A stretch of 64,000 bases of DNA from Cognatishimia sp. F0-27 (GTDB lineage: Bacteria; Pseudomonadota; Alphaproteobacteria; Rhodobacterales; Rhodobacteraceae): positions 1 to 64,000 of the forward strand of contig NZ_JAFMPQ010000003.1 in assembly GCF_020667845.1 (NCBI RefSeq). The letters run 5' to 3'. Both the position numbers and the translations under genes were made by a program. Below are positions 1-8,226 of this stretch, piece by piece (position 1 is the stretch's first letter; every line of letters starts with the position of its first letter). Under the pieces are notes generated by a model. It did no database searches, was not told the DNA's origin, and saw only the letters and a program-made list of their open reading frames with translations.

Positions 1-824
1 CTCATCTCCGCAATGGTCCGCTCCTCGCCATAAAGATCGACGTATTCCTGGTAGTTGTCGAAGACCCGGCGCTGGACATAGTCCACATAGGTCTCCGCCG
101 GCGCGCCGTTCGCCAGGATCACGTCGTGGTCCTCGGTCTCGACGTGGTAGTAGGTCACCCGGTCCGGCAAGCTGTCCATAGGGTCGTAAGTGATGGTTGT
201 ACCATTAACGAGAGCCCCGGCGTTGATCGCCAGACCATCGATGATGAGCGCGTGGTCCGCCGTCAGCACAAGATCGGTGTGCGGCAGGCCGTCCCCGAGC
301 GCGCCCTGCGTTACGCGGACAGGCACAAAACGATCGGCGGGCGTGAAGATCTTGTGCAAGGTCTGGCGGCCGATCCATCGGACAGGCACCGTCCGTCCAT
401 CGGTCGCAAGGATCGGGTCGCCGATGGCCAGCGTTTCGACCGCGCGTTCACCATCGGGCGCGGCGATCAGCGTGCCGGCGGCGAAGCAGACCGGGAAAGG
501 ATCTATATCGATGTCGGTCGAAAAAAAGCTTGGCGGCAGGATGCTCGCATCACTGCCGCTTATGTAGATCACGAGTTCGCCGCCGCCGGGGTTGACGACA
601 GGATATTCTACGCCGCCGATGTTTATAGAGCCGAAGAAGTTGCCTACTCCCACAGGCGCTCCACCCACGTCAAAGAACAGTGGCTCGTTCTGTTCGAAGT
701 TCGAACTCCCCCCATCCTGGTCGGTCAGTGTGGATGAAATACTAGTCTGACTTTGGAGTAAGTATTGGTTCGATCCTGTATCGAAAATGTAGTTTCCGCC
801 TTCTCCGAAATCATAGTCAGCCAT
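1..824 (-). CDS. Hint-domain protein, C-terminus cut off by window edge
   Basis: The minus strand is open from an ATG at 824 to the window edge (274 codons seen). A strong ribosome site (AGGAGAGGG) lies 4 bases upstream of the ATG. The first ~110 residues are acidic and Gly-rich with no recognised domain and no clear signal peptide. Cys113 then opens a Hint module (CFAAGTLI, then GERAVETLAIGD), followed by the characteristic TADHAL block near residue 190. This pattern matches the Hint_2 family common in Rhodobacteraceae, related to intein/hedgehog self-processing domains and often found in exported proteins. Whether it self-cleaves cannot be told: the end of the domain, where a catalytic His-Asn would sit, lies outside the window. 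Family assignment is firm; biological role is unknown. Confidence 0.85.
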   Translation of the reverse strand, partial: MADYDFGEGGNYIFDTGSNQYLLQSQTSISSTLTDQDGGSSNFEQNEPLFFDVGGAPVGVGNFFGSINIGGVEYPVVNPGGGELVIYISGSDASILPPSFFSTDIDIDPFPVCFAAGTLIAAPDGERAVETLAIGDPILATDGRTVPVRWIGRQTLHKIFTPADRFVPVRVTQGALGDGLPHTDLVLTADHALIIDGLAINAGALVNGTTITYDPMDSLPDRVTYYHVETEDHDVILANGAPAETYVDYVQRRVFDNYQEYVDLYGEERTIAEM

Positions 825-1309
825 ATTTCCCTCTCCTGGGTGATTAGCCACTTCTGCTTTTGTCCGTGTGCGAGCTTTAGCAGACATTCCCCAAGTGGCC
901 TACCATCTGACGGGAACTGACGCGAAGATCGCCTGATAAGGCCTGCGGATCAAGTATCTCTTTCCTCTGAGGGCCTCTGGAGTTGCAGAAGCGCCTGAAG
1001 GCGGGTGCCTCATGCTTCGAAGCGATTCTGTGCTGGCCCGGAGGCGACGATTTTCAACGCGTTGGACAGAGATGTCCTGCCGCGTTTGTTGAGTTTGAGT
1101 TGAGAACGCAGTCACGCGCATAGTGGTGGCGCTCGCAGTCGGTGGATGGTGGCAAGGATGGCGCACACCATCGGGCCTGCCGGGGACGAAACACCGCGCG
1201 TGAGAGCAATGGCAAACCGCGATGCTGTTGAAAACCACCGTGTTCCTGAACATCTGGGCGCATTTCCGCGCGACGGGTTTGGTGGCCTCGGCCGGTCCAG
1301 CGTCTTCGA
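825..1309. other. gene-free stretch
   Basis: Lies between the end of the mannosidase gene and the start of the Hint gene. Short open frames occur on both strands, but none has a ribosome site or recognisable product. It should hold the Hint-gene promoter; no clear -35/-10 pair was seen. Confidence 0.5.
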
Positions 1310-4300
1310 CTACAGGTGCTGTACTCTGACGGATTTGATCTGAAACGGCCCGAATCCAACCTCCGCCGCATGATCCGAATGCGCGATGCGGCCGGTTTCG
1401 ACCTCGAAGATATCAACTTCGGTAGCGGAGGCGATGGCGCGGTCGAACCGAAGGGTCGCTTGCGTGGCTTGCCCTGCGGCTTCGAACAGCCGGACGACAA
1501 ATCCGCGCCCATCCTCTGAGGGCTTAACGGTTTGGACGATCACGTTCGTTGCGTCACTTGTCACGAGAGGGCCGGGTGAGGCTTGGCGGCCTGATCCATC
1601 GGCGATGATACGCAGCGGTGCGTTCAGGTCATAGGCTTCGTGGTGCAGGACGTCAAAATTTGCCCCTGCAATCGGCAGCAGGCTATAGGTGAAACAATGC
1701 GCACCCTGATCGGCCTGCGGATCGGGTGAGGTCGACGACTTTATCAACGTGATCCGCAGGGTGGCATCGCGCACATCATAGCCGTATTTGCAGTCGTTGA
1801 GCAGCGCCACGGCATAGCTTTCCTCGCGCAACTGCGCCCATTTTTGTGCCGGCACCTCGAAACGGGCGGCATCGAATGGCGTGTCGCGGGTCGTGGCCCG
1901 TTCGACCATGCCCCATTGGCTGTCGAATTGGGCGACCGGCGCGTGAACGGTGACCGGGAAGGCCGCTTTCAGCAGCGTATGCTGTTCGTGCCAATCCACC
2001 CGTGTGACAAAGTCGATGCGGGAAGAATGGGCCGCCAGACGGATGTCCTGAACGATGGTGCTGGATCGCCATACCGTGGTCACGCGCAGGCTGACCCGCA
2101 GGGGGCCGGTCTCGGTCACTTCGATCGTGGTGTCGCCCGCCACGGCGTCCTGCCGGTCTTCAAAAGACGGGTCGATGTCCCATGCGTCCCAGCAAATCGG
2201 ACGATCCTCAAACGCCTGAAGCTGGTTCCCGACCGTGCCTTGCTGGATGACGTCCTTGTCGGCGCCCTTGTCATAGACGCGCGACAGCCGCCCTGCGCCA
2301 TCGACAAAAACCTGCAGGGTTTGGTTTTCCAGAACGACTCCGCCGTCAGCGGTTTGACGGCAGCCCGCCGGTGTATGCGGCATTGTCGCGGTCCGAACAG
2401 GTGTGATCGCATAGGAGGGCAGGGTGTCCAGCAAGGCCAGAACACCGTCACTGACGGGTTGGCCATTGGGCACGTGCGCTCCTCCTTCAACGAGGGCCAG
2501 TCGCGGACCATTGGTCGGGCATGTATTGGCCACCACCGGTTCTGCTGTGGCCAAAACCTTCGCGGCGGCCTGAGACGCGGCCTCGGCCAAATCCATGATC
2601 CGGGCGTAGTCCTTGCGCGCGTCGGCAAAGACCTGAGCGACAGAGGTGCCCGTCACGATATCATGAAACTGGTTGAGGCAGAGCAATTGCCACGCCTCGG
2701 TGAGATCAGGGGTCAACCCGGCCATCGCGGACAGGGACTCGGCCTCGTGCAGCGCCCATTCCGCCTTGCGGTTGGCGCGTTTGATCCACCCTTGCGAGGT
2801 CAGGACGCCGCGGTGGCCTTCCATGTAGTGCTCGCCGCGATGAACCGGCAGATCGTCAGCCGTCGCCTCAATCGCCTCAAAGGTCGCGCGCACGGTGCTC
2901 ATTTTGAACCGGGGCATGCCTGGCATTTCGGCGTAGATATGCGCCTTGGCCAAGAGCGTTTCCGTTGGCCCGCCGCCGCCATCGCCATAGCCATAGCAAA
3001 TGGGGAGGTCATGCACATGCTCCTGCGCGGTGGAGCGATCCCATGTGCCCAGCACCTCGGGCGCGCTGAGATCGCTTTTGTAATTCGTCGGGAATGGCAG
3101 GTATTGCACGCTGCGCGGGGTGGTCAGCACATGGGCCAGAACGCGGCTGCCATCGAGCCCTTCCCACTGATGGCTGGAAGAGGCAACGGGGTTGATCTGG
3201 TTCCAGTTCAGCTTGTTGGTCGCGAACCACTTCAGCCCCGCAAGGCGCATCAGCTGCGGGATCTGCGCGGGGAAACCGAAAGTGTCGGGCAACCACAAGA
3301 CGGGTGTTTCGACATCGCCGAACGCCTCTCTGAAATAGCTGCGACCAAGGGTCAGTTGCCGCACGAGGGCCTCCGGGCCGGGGATATTCAGGTCCGGTTC
3401 GACCCACATGCCGCCCATGACCTCCCATCGGCCCTCGGCCACACGGGTTTTGATTTGCTCAAACAGGGCAGGGTAGTCCGCCTGCATCATCGCATAAAGC
3501 TGGGGCTGGGAATGGGAGAACCGGTAGTCCGGGTCATCCTCCATCAAGCGCAGCACGTTCGAACAGGTGCGCGCGTTCTTCAGGCGTGTCTGGGCGATTG
3601 GCCAGAGGTAGGCGATGTCGATATGGGCGTGACCGATGCCGTGCAGGGTCACGTCCAGCGGATCGCCCGCATCGGCCTTGCCCTGCTCCAACGTGGCCAA
3701 TGCGGCCGCCGCGCTGTCATACAGCGCATCCCCGAGGGGCGCACGCGTGTCGAGCACTTTGAACGCCGCATCCAGAGCCGCCAGCAGGTTCTGGTGCACC
3801 GGATCATCGGGGGGCAGCACCGAGGTCGTGTCCAGCATCGTGTGGGCGAGAGTGTAGAATGCAAGCAGCGTTTCATCGCGTTCAACAAGTGCCGGGGTGC
3901 CCATGAACAGTTTGGCCTTGCTCGCAGGGTCAGGCGGCCAATCCGTATGCCCCGTCCAGCCTTGGAGCGACAGTTCATGGGGCTTGCCATCGGCAAGGGC
4001 CGCGTCAAGGCGAATGGTGTGATGATAGCGGTCGGCAGAGGCGATGGGCCGGGCATCCACATGTACCAGCGCTTCGGGATGGTTGAAGATATCGCCCAAG
4101 ACCCCAAGCGGCAGGTGCAGTGCGATGCGATCTGCATTCCAACCTTGCGGCACTTGAAAGCGGCTCTTCAGGATGAAATTCAGATCGGTTTTCCCCCAGT
4201 AGCTTTCGTGGGGGATTTCGTCCCATCCGCTGGGATCCGCGCAGATTGGCGCTTGCACGGACGCGGCGGGCAGGCAGAGCAGCCGGAAGGGGGGCAGCGG

Positions 4301-4384
4301 CTGACGGCGGCGCGCGACAAAGGGCGCAATCAGCGACAGGCGTTGCGCGATCTTTTCACGTATGAAAGGCCAGCGACCGCTCAT
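1310..4384 (-). CDS. alpha-mannosidase, glycoside hydrolase family 38
   Basis: Encodes 1024 residues, the usual size of class II (GH38) alpha-mannosidases, which remove terminal alpha-linked mannose using a zinc ion. The N-terminal ~240 residues form the accessory region. The catalytic domain starts at GHAHIDIAYLWP (~residue 250), whose His and Asp bind zinc. WLPDTFGFP (~365) carries the nucleophile Asp, and LNQFHDIVTGTS (~572) supplies another conserved His. The C-terminal half is the beta-rich GH38C part. There is no signal peptide, so it is probably cytoplasmic and acts on imported mannosides. Its ATG overlaps the stop of the ATPase gene upstream (ATGA), making it the last gene of the transport operon. 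The exact linkage and substrate cannot be read from sequence. Confidence 0.93.
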   Translation of the reverse strand: MSGRWPFIREKIAQRLSLIAPFVARRRQPLPPFRLLCLPAASVQAPICADPSGWDEIPHESYWGKTDLNFILKSRFQVPQGWNADRIALHLPLGVLGDIFNHPEALVHVDARPIASADRYHHTIRLDAALADGKPHELSLQGWTGHTDWPPDPASKAKLFMGTPALVERDETLLAFYTLAHTMLDTTSVLPPDDPVHQNLLAALDAAFKVLDTRAPLGDALYDSAAAALATLEQGKADAGDPLDVTLHGIGHAHIDIAYLWPIAQTRLKNARTCSNVLRLMEDDPDYRFSHSQPQLYAMMQADYPALFEQIKTRVAEGRWEVMGGMWVEPDLNIPGPEALVRQLTLGRSYFREAFGDVETPVLWLPDTFGFPAQIPQLMRLAGLKWFATNKLNWNQINPVASSSHQWEGLDGSRVLAHVLTTPRSVQYLPFPTNYKSDLSAPEVLGTWDRSTAQEHVHDLPICYGYGDGGGGPTETLLAKAHIYAEMPGMPRFKMSTVRATFEAIEATADDLPVHRGEHYMEGHRGVLTSQGWIKRANRKAEWALHEAESLSAMAGLTPDLTEAWQLLCLNQFHDIVTGTSVAQVFADARKDYARIMDLAEAASQAAAKVLATAEPVVANTCPTNGPRLALVEGGAHVPNGQPVSDGVLALLDTLPSYAITPVRTATMPHTPAGCRQTADGGVVLENQTLQVFVDGAGRLSRVYDKGADKDVIQQGTVGNQLQAFEDRPICWDAWDIDPSFEDRQDAVAGDTTIEVTETGPLRVSLRVTTVWRSSTIVQDIRLAAHSSRIDFVTRVDWHEQHTLLKAAFPVTVHAPVAQFDSQWGMVERATTRDTPFDAARFEVPAQKWAQLREESYAVALLNDCKYGYDVRDATLRITLIKSSTSPDPQADQGAHCFTYSLLPIAGANFDVLHHEAYDLNAPLRIIADGSGRQASPGPLVTSDATNVIVQTVKPSEDGRGFVVRLFEAAGQATQATLRFDRAIASATEVDIFEVETGRIAHSDHAAEVGFGPFQIKSVRVQHL

Positions 4385-6138
4385 CCGTGGGGGGCTTCTT
4401 CGATCAGATCGAACCCCGGCACCGTGCCACGATAGATGGCCTCGGCCCGCGCGGCCTCTGCCTCAAGTTTCGTGGGATCCCAATCGGTCCGCCCGTCGCC
4501 CCAACTGCGGTCCAGATCGGGCCAGGGGATGCTGTCGATCAGAAGCTTTGTATAGGGATGCCGCGGCGCGCCGATCACTTCCTTGGGCGGGCCTGCTTCG
4601 ACAACGTGCCCCTTGAACAGGACCATCACGAAGTCACTGACATGATAGGCGGTGGCAAGGTCATGGGTGATGTAGAGGATCGAGATGCCGTACTTGTCCT
4701 TCAGGTCATAGATGTTGGACAGGATCGAGGCCCGCAGGGACGCATCGACCATCGACACGGGTTCATCGGCAATCAGCAGTTTGGGCGACAACATCAGCGC
4801 GCGCGCCACGATCAGGCGTTGCCGCTGGCCGCCTGACAATTGGTGCGGATAGCGCGGCAAGACAAGATCGGGGTCCAGCCCGACGGCTTCGCAGGCCGCT
4901 TCCATCGCGCGTTGGGTGGCGGCCTCTGAGGTGGCGAGGCCAAATTGCTTATAGGGGAACTTCAGCGCGTGATTGACGCGGTAGAAGGGGTTGAAGCAGG
5001 CGTAGGGGTCTTGGAACACGGCCTGCACGTTCTTGCGAAAGTCCAGCGATTGCGCGGCGTTCATCCCCGCCACGTCCCGCCCTTCGAACAACACGCGGCC
5101 CTGACTGGGCGGATTGAACCCAAGCATGATCGACCCCATCGTCGATTTGCCCGACCCCGATTGCCCGACGATGGAAATGATCTGTGGCGTGTCGCCTTGC
5201 AGGGTAAACGACATCGGATGCAGCGCCGTGACAGAGCCGTAGTCCTTGCGCACGTTTTCGAAACGCAAGAGCGGCTCGGAGGAGGCCCGTTTGGGGGCGT
5301 CGGCCCGCGCGTCGGGGTTGAGGAAGCTTTCGCCCCCCACCAGAGGCACCGATGAAATCAGATCCTTGGTGTAGGGGTGCGCGGGGGCCTCAAGGATTTG
5401 TTGCACGGTGCCATGTTCGACCAACGCGCCATCCTTCAACACGGCCAGTTCATCGACGGTTTGCGCCATCAATCCCATGTCATGCCCGATCAGCATCAGA
5501 CCGGAGCCGATCTGTGTCTGGATCGCCTTGAGGGTCTGCATCACTTGCCGCTGTGTCACGACATCCAGCGCCGAGGTCGGCTCGTCGGCGATGATCAACT
5601 CCGGGTTCAGAATGATGCCCATCGCGATGCAAACGCGCTGTTTCATGCCGCCGGACAATTCGTGCGGATACAGGCCAGCGGTGTGCAGTGGCAGGCCGAC
5701 GCTTTGCAGGGCGGCGTCGCTGCGCCGTTTGAGTTCACCGCGTTCAAGATGGCCTTCATGGGCGATAATGCCGTCCCACATCTGCGGCTCGACCCGCATC
5801 ACGGGGTTCAGCGAGTTCATCGCACCCTGCGGAATATAGGCCACGCGGCTCAGGCGGGCGCTGCGCATCTCTTCCTCGCTCAGCGCAAGGATATTGGTGC
5901 CGCCAAGGTCGATTGTGCCCCCTGAAACGCGCCCCGGTTCGGCCAGCATCTGCATCACCGCAAGCGCCGTCGTGGTCTTGCCTGACCCGCTTTCCCCGAT
6001 GAAACCGACGCGGCGCCCTTTGTGGATATCGAGGCTGAGCGCCTTGACCGCCTGCACGACACCTGCCGGTGTGGGAAACTCGATCGAAAGGTCCTTCAGC
6101 GTCAGGACGGGTTTGTCTGTCGTCACATCATCCAACAT
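4381..6138 (-). CDS. dipeptide/oligopeptide-type ABC transporter, fused double ATPase
   Basis: The 585-residue protein has two complete ABC ATPase domains, as in fused DppD-DppF proteins. Domain 1 has Walker A GESGSGKTT (residues 48-56) and signature LSGGMKQR. Domain 2 has Walker A GQSGSGKST (~325) and signature LSGGQRQR. An oligopeptide-transporter C-terminal extension follows each (for example HPYTKDLISSVP). It powers uptake through the two permeases encoded just upstream. The start codon overlaps the dppC-type stop by one base (TGATG) and its own stop overlaps the mannosidase start, so translation is coupled. With a mannosidase in the same operon, the cargo is more likely a glycoside or glycoconjugate than a peptide; family-5 transporters are known for both. 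Confidence 0.93.
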   Translation of the reverse strand: MLDDVTTDKPVLTLKDLSIEFPTPAGVVQAVKALSLDIHKGRRVGFIGESGSGKTTTALAVMQMLAEPGRVSGGTIDLGGTNILALSEEEMRSARLSRVAYIPQGAMNSLNPVMRVEPQMWDGIIAHEGHLERGELKRRSDAALQSVGLPLHTAGLYPHELSGGMKQRVCIAMGIILNPELIIADEPTSALDVVTQRQVMQTLKAIQTQIGSGLMLIGHDMGLMAQTVDELAVLKDGALVEHGTVQQILEAPAHPYTKDLISSVPLVGGESFLNPDARADAPKRASSEPLLRFENVRKDYGSVTALHPMSFTLQGDTPQIISIVGQSGSGKSTMGSIMLGFNPPSQGRVLFEGRDVAGMNAAQSLDFRKNVQAVFQDPYACFNPFYRVNHALKFPYKQFGLATSEAATQRAMEAACEAVGLDPDLVLPRYPHQLSGGQRQRLIVARALMLSPKLLIADEPVSMVDASLRASILSNIYDLKDKYGISILYITHDLATAYHVSDFVMVLFKGHVVEAGPPKEVIGAPRHPYTKLLIDSIPWPDLDRSWGDGRTDWDPTKLEAEAARAEAIYRGTVPGFDLIEEAPHG

Positions 6139-7061
6139 CAGCTCAACCTTCTCAGACGGGGGTTGGAGACCTCATCGAGGCCGAGATTGATCAGCAGAAG
6201 GCCGATGAAGATCACGCCCAGCAGGAGCGTCGGGATACCCCACCACCACCACAGGTTCTGTATCAGCGCGCCTGCATTGATCGCCTCATAGATGGTGCGG
6301 CCCAATGTCGGGATCCGCTGCGGCCCAAGGCCGAGGACTTCGAGGCCGACGGCGGTAACGATGGAGGTCGTGACCGAGGCGATGAAGGAGCCAAAGAGGT
6401 AGGGCACGAGGTTCGGCATCATCTCGCGGAACATGATGTGCGACGTGGATGCGCCGGACAGCTGGGCCATCTGCACGTAGCCCGATTGCTTCATCGACAG
6501 CACTTGCGCACGGATGAGACGGGTGGGCGATTGCCAGACGAAACCGGCGATCAGCAGCGCCATCATCGTCAAGGTCACATCGCCAAAGGCCGATTGGAAC
6601 ACCACCAGGATCAGCAGCGGCGGGATCGTGATCATCACGTCCGCCCCGACGCGGATCGTGTCGTCGATCCGCCCGCCCAGAAACCCGGCCGAGAAGCCCA
6701 GAAAAATGCCGATCGACATGCCGATCAGTGAGGCCAGAAGCCCGACAAACAACGTGTTGGGCGCGCCGATGATGATCATCGCAAGCATGTCGCGCCCGCC
6801 GCCATCCGTTCCGATCGGATGGGCCATGACGCCCGGCTGTCCGCGCAGGTTCTCGAACCCCAGGGGCGGCAGTTTCAGCGGCGAGGAACCGGTGAAGACC
6901 AGCTCGAGATCCCACAACACGCGGCCGACAATGCCGATGAAGATGATGCTCAGAAGCAGCCCCGCGCCCCAGATCAGCTTGGGGTTCAGCCAGGGGTTGT
7001 CAAATCGGCGGATACGGCGGGCCTGACGGCGTTCCGCGCGGGTCATGTGTGCGCCGCTCAT
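6138..7061 (-). CDS. ABC transporter permease, DppC-type
   Basis: The 307-residue inner-membrane permease begins with a basic cytoplasmic segment (TRAERRQARR) and one membrane helix. A periplasmic loop and about five further helices follow. The coupling (EAA-like) loop that contacts the ATPase lies near SGASTSHIMFREMMPNLVPY (residues ~195-215). The family is BPD_transp_1 of oligopeptide/nickel systems, in which a DppB/DppC pair forms the channel. The ATG at 7061 overlaps the stop of the DppB-type gene; a second in-frame ATG at 7046 (MTRAERR) is also possible. It should pair with the 337-residue permease directly upstream. Confidence 0.92.
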   Translation of the reverse strand: MSGAHMTRAERRQARRIRRFDNPWLNPKLIWGAGLLLSIIFIGIVGRVLWDLELVFTGSSPLKLPPLGFENLRGQPGVMAHPIGTDGGGRDMLAMIIIGAPNTLFVGLLASLIGMSIGIFLGFSAGFLGGRIDDTIRVGADVMITIPPLLILVVFQSAFGDVTLTMMALLIAGFVWQSPTRLIRAQVLSMKQSGYVQMAQLSGASTSHIMFREMMPNLVPYLFGSFIASVTTSIVTAVGLEVLGLGPQRIPTLGRTIYEAINAGALIQNLWWWWGIPTLLLGVIFIGLLLINLGLDEVSNPRLRRLS

Positions 7062-8071
7062 GTCTGGGCCTCATGCCGGATGCGCGGATCGATGAAGGGA
7101 TAAAGCAGATCGACGAGGAAGACCGAGAGTGCGGTGATCAGGATGATCACGTAGCTGACACCCTGGATGACGGGGAAATCCTGATTGAGGATCGCGTCAT
7201 AAAGCAACTTGCCCATACCGTTATAGGCAAAGATGCGCTCGACGAGCACTTGCCCTGCGATAAGCAGTCCGATTTTGAGCGCAAAGGCCGTGATCTGCGG
7301 CAGGATCGCGTTTCGGATCATGTAGCGGTAGAGGATGTAGCGGGGTCGCAACCCTTTGGCTTCCGCCAATTTTACATAGTCCTCGCCCTGAACGGTGATC
7401 ATCAGCCCGCGCATGCCCAGGGCCCAGAAGCCGAAGGTCACGACAACGATGGACAGGGCGGGGAGGAAGCCATGGTGCAGAACGGATCTGACGAAATCCC
7501 ACGTCCAGCCCGGTTCCACGAAGATCGAATAGGCGCCCGTCAGGGGAAACCATTGCAACTTGGCCGCGAAAATCCACATCAGCAGCAGGCCCGACAGGAT
7601 GGGCGGGATCGAGGTGAAGACCATCGCTGCGGGAATGGCGACCTTCACCAGCTTGGGCGAGCGCTCCCAGACCATCAGCGCACCCAGCAGGTTCCCGATG
7701 AAGAACGTGATCAGAAGCGACAGGATCATCAGCCCCATCGTCCAGGGCAAGGCATTGAGAATCAACGTAGAAACCGGCGTCGGGAAGGCTGCCGTCGACA
7801 GGCCGAAGTCAAACACCAAAGCGCCGGAGATGTATTTCAGATACTGAACGATCAGCGGCTGGTCGATGCCCATGTTGGCGCGCAGCTGGGCGAGGATCTC
7901 TTCGGAATTGGCAACCGAACCGGCCCCGGCCGCCATCCGCCCCAGCGCGATTTCGGCGGGGTCCACGGGGGACAGACGCGGGATGATCCAGATAATCGTC
8001 GCGGCGATCAGCACGGTCAGAACGAGCGTCACAAGCCGGTTGATAAGGTAGTCGCGCGGGATGCGTCCCAT
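7058..8071 (-). CDS. ABC transporter permease, DppB-type
   Basis: The 337-residue permease starts with the family's usual layout: one helix (LVTLVLTVLIAATIIWIIP), then a long periplasmic segment with SPVDPAEIALG, then five helices. The EAA-like loop is around KLAEAKGLRPRYILYRYMIRNAILP (described as residues ~240-265). It forms the transmembrane pore with the DppC-type protein. The ribosome site AAGGA is 9 bases from the ATG. It is separated from the binding-protein gene by 155 bases that contain a strong hairpin, whereas the three downstream genes overlap end to start. This indicates one transcript with stepped expression. Confidence 0.92.
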   Translation of the reverse strand: MGRIPRDYLINRLVTLVLTVLIAATIIWIIPRLSPVDPAEIALGRMAAGAGSVANSEEILAQLRANMGIDQPLIVQYLKYISGALVFDFGLSTAAFPTPVSTLILNALPWTMGLMILSLLITFFIGNLLGALMVWERSPKLVKVAIPAAMVFTSIPPILSGLLLMWIFAAKLQWFPLTGAYSIFVEPGWTWDFVRSVLHHGFLPALSIVVVTFGFWALGMRGLMITVQGEDYVKLAEAKGLRPRYILYRYMIRNAILPQITAFALKIGLLIAGQVLVERIFAYNGMGKLLYDAILNQDFPVIQGVSYVIILITALSVFLVDLLYPFIDPRIRHEAQT

Positions 8072-8125
8072 GAGTCGATCCTTCGAAATTGGCGATACGG
8101 TTCGGATAGGGTCTTGAAATGGGTC

Positions 8126-8159
8126 GGGTAAGGCCCCGAAGCGGCACCGGGCCTTACCC
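8126..8159 (-). promoter_or_regulatory. intergenic hairpin between binding protein and permease genes
   Basis: A perfect 11-bp inverted repeat (GGGTAAGGCCC, 12-base loop, GGGCCTTACCC) sits between the binding-protein stop and the permease start. No T-run follows it in the direction of transcription. That makes a partial terminator or mRNA 3'-end stabiliser, as known between malE and malF, more likely than a full stop. Confidence 0.6.
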
Positions 8160-8226
8160 CTTTGTTTTCATTTCCAGAAGAAGCGATTGGCACCATGCAG
8201 CCCCAACCGCCCCTCCGACAGGGAGA

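Noticed and set aside
1844-4435. 863-codon open frame on the plus strand
   Set aside because: It lies fully opposite the GH38 gene, has His/Arg/Gln-rich composition and no family resemblance; it is the usual antisense frame of a high-GC gene.
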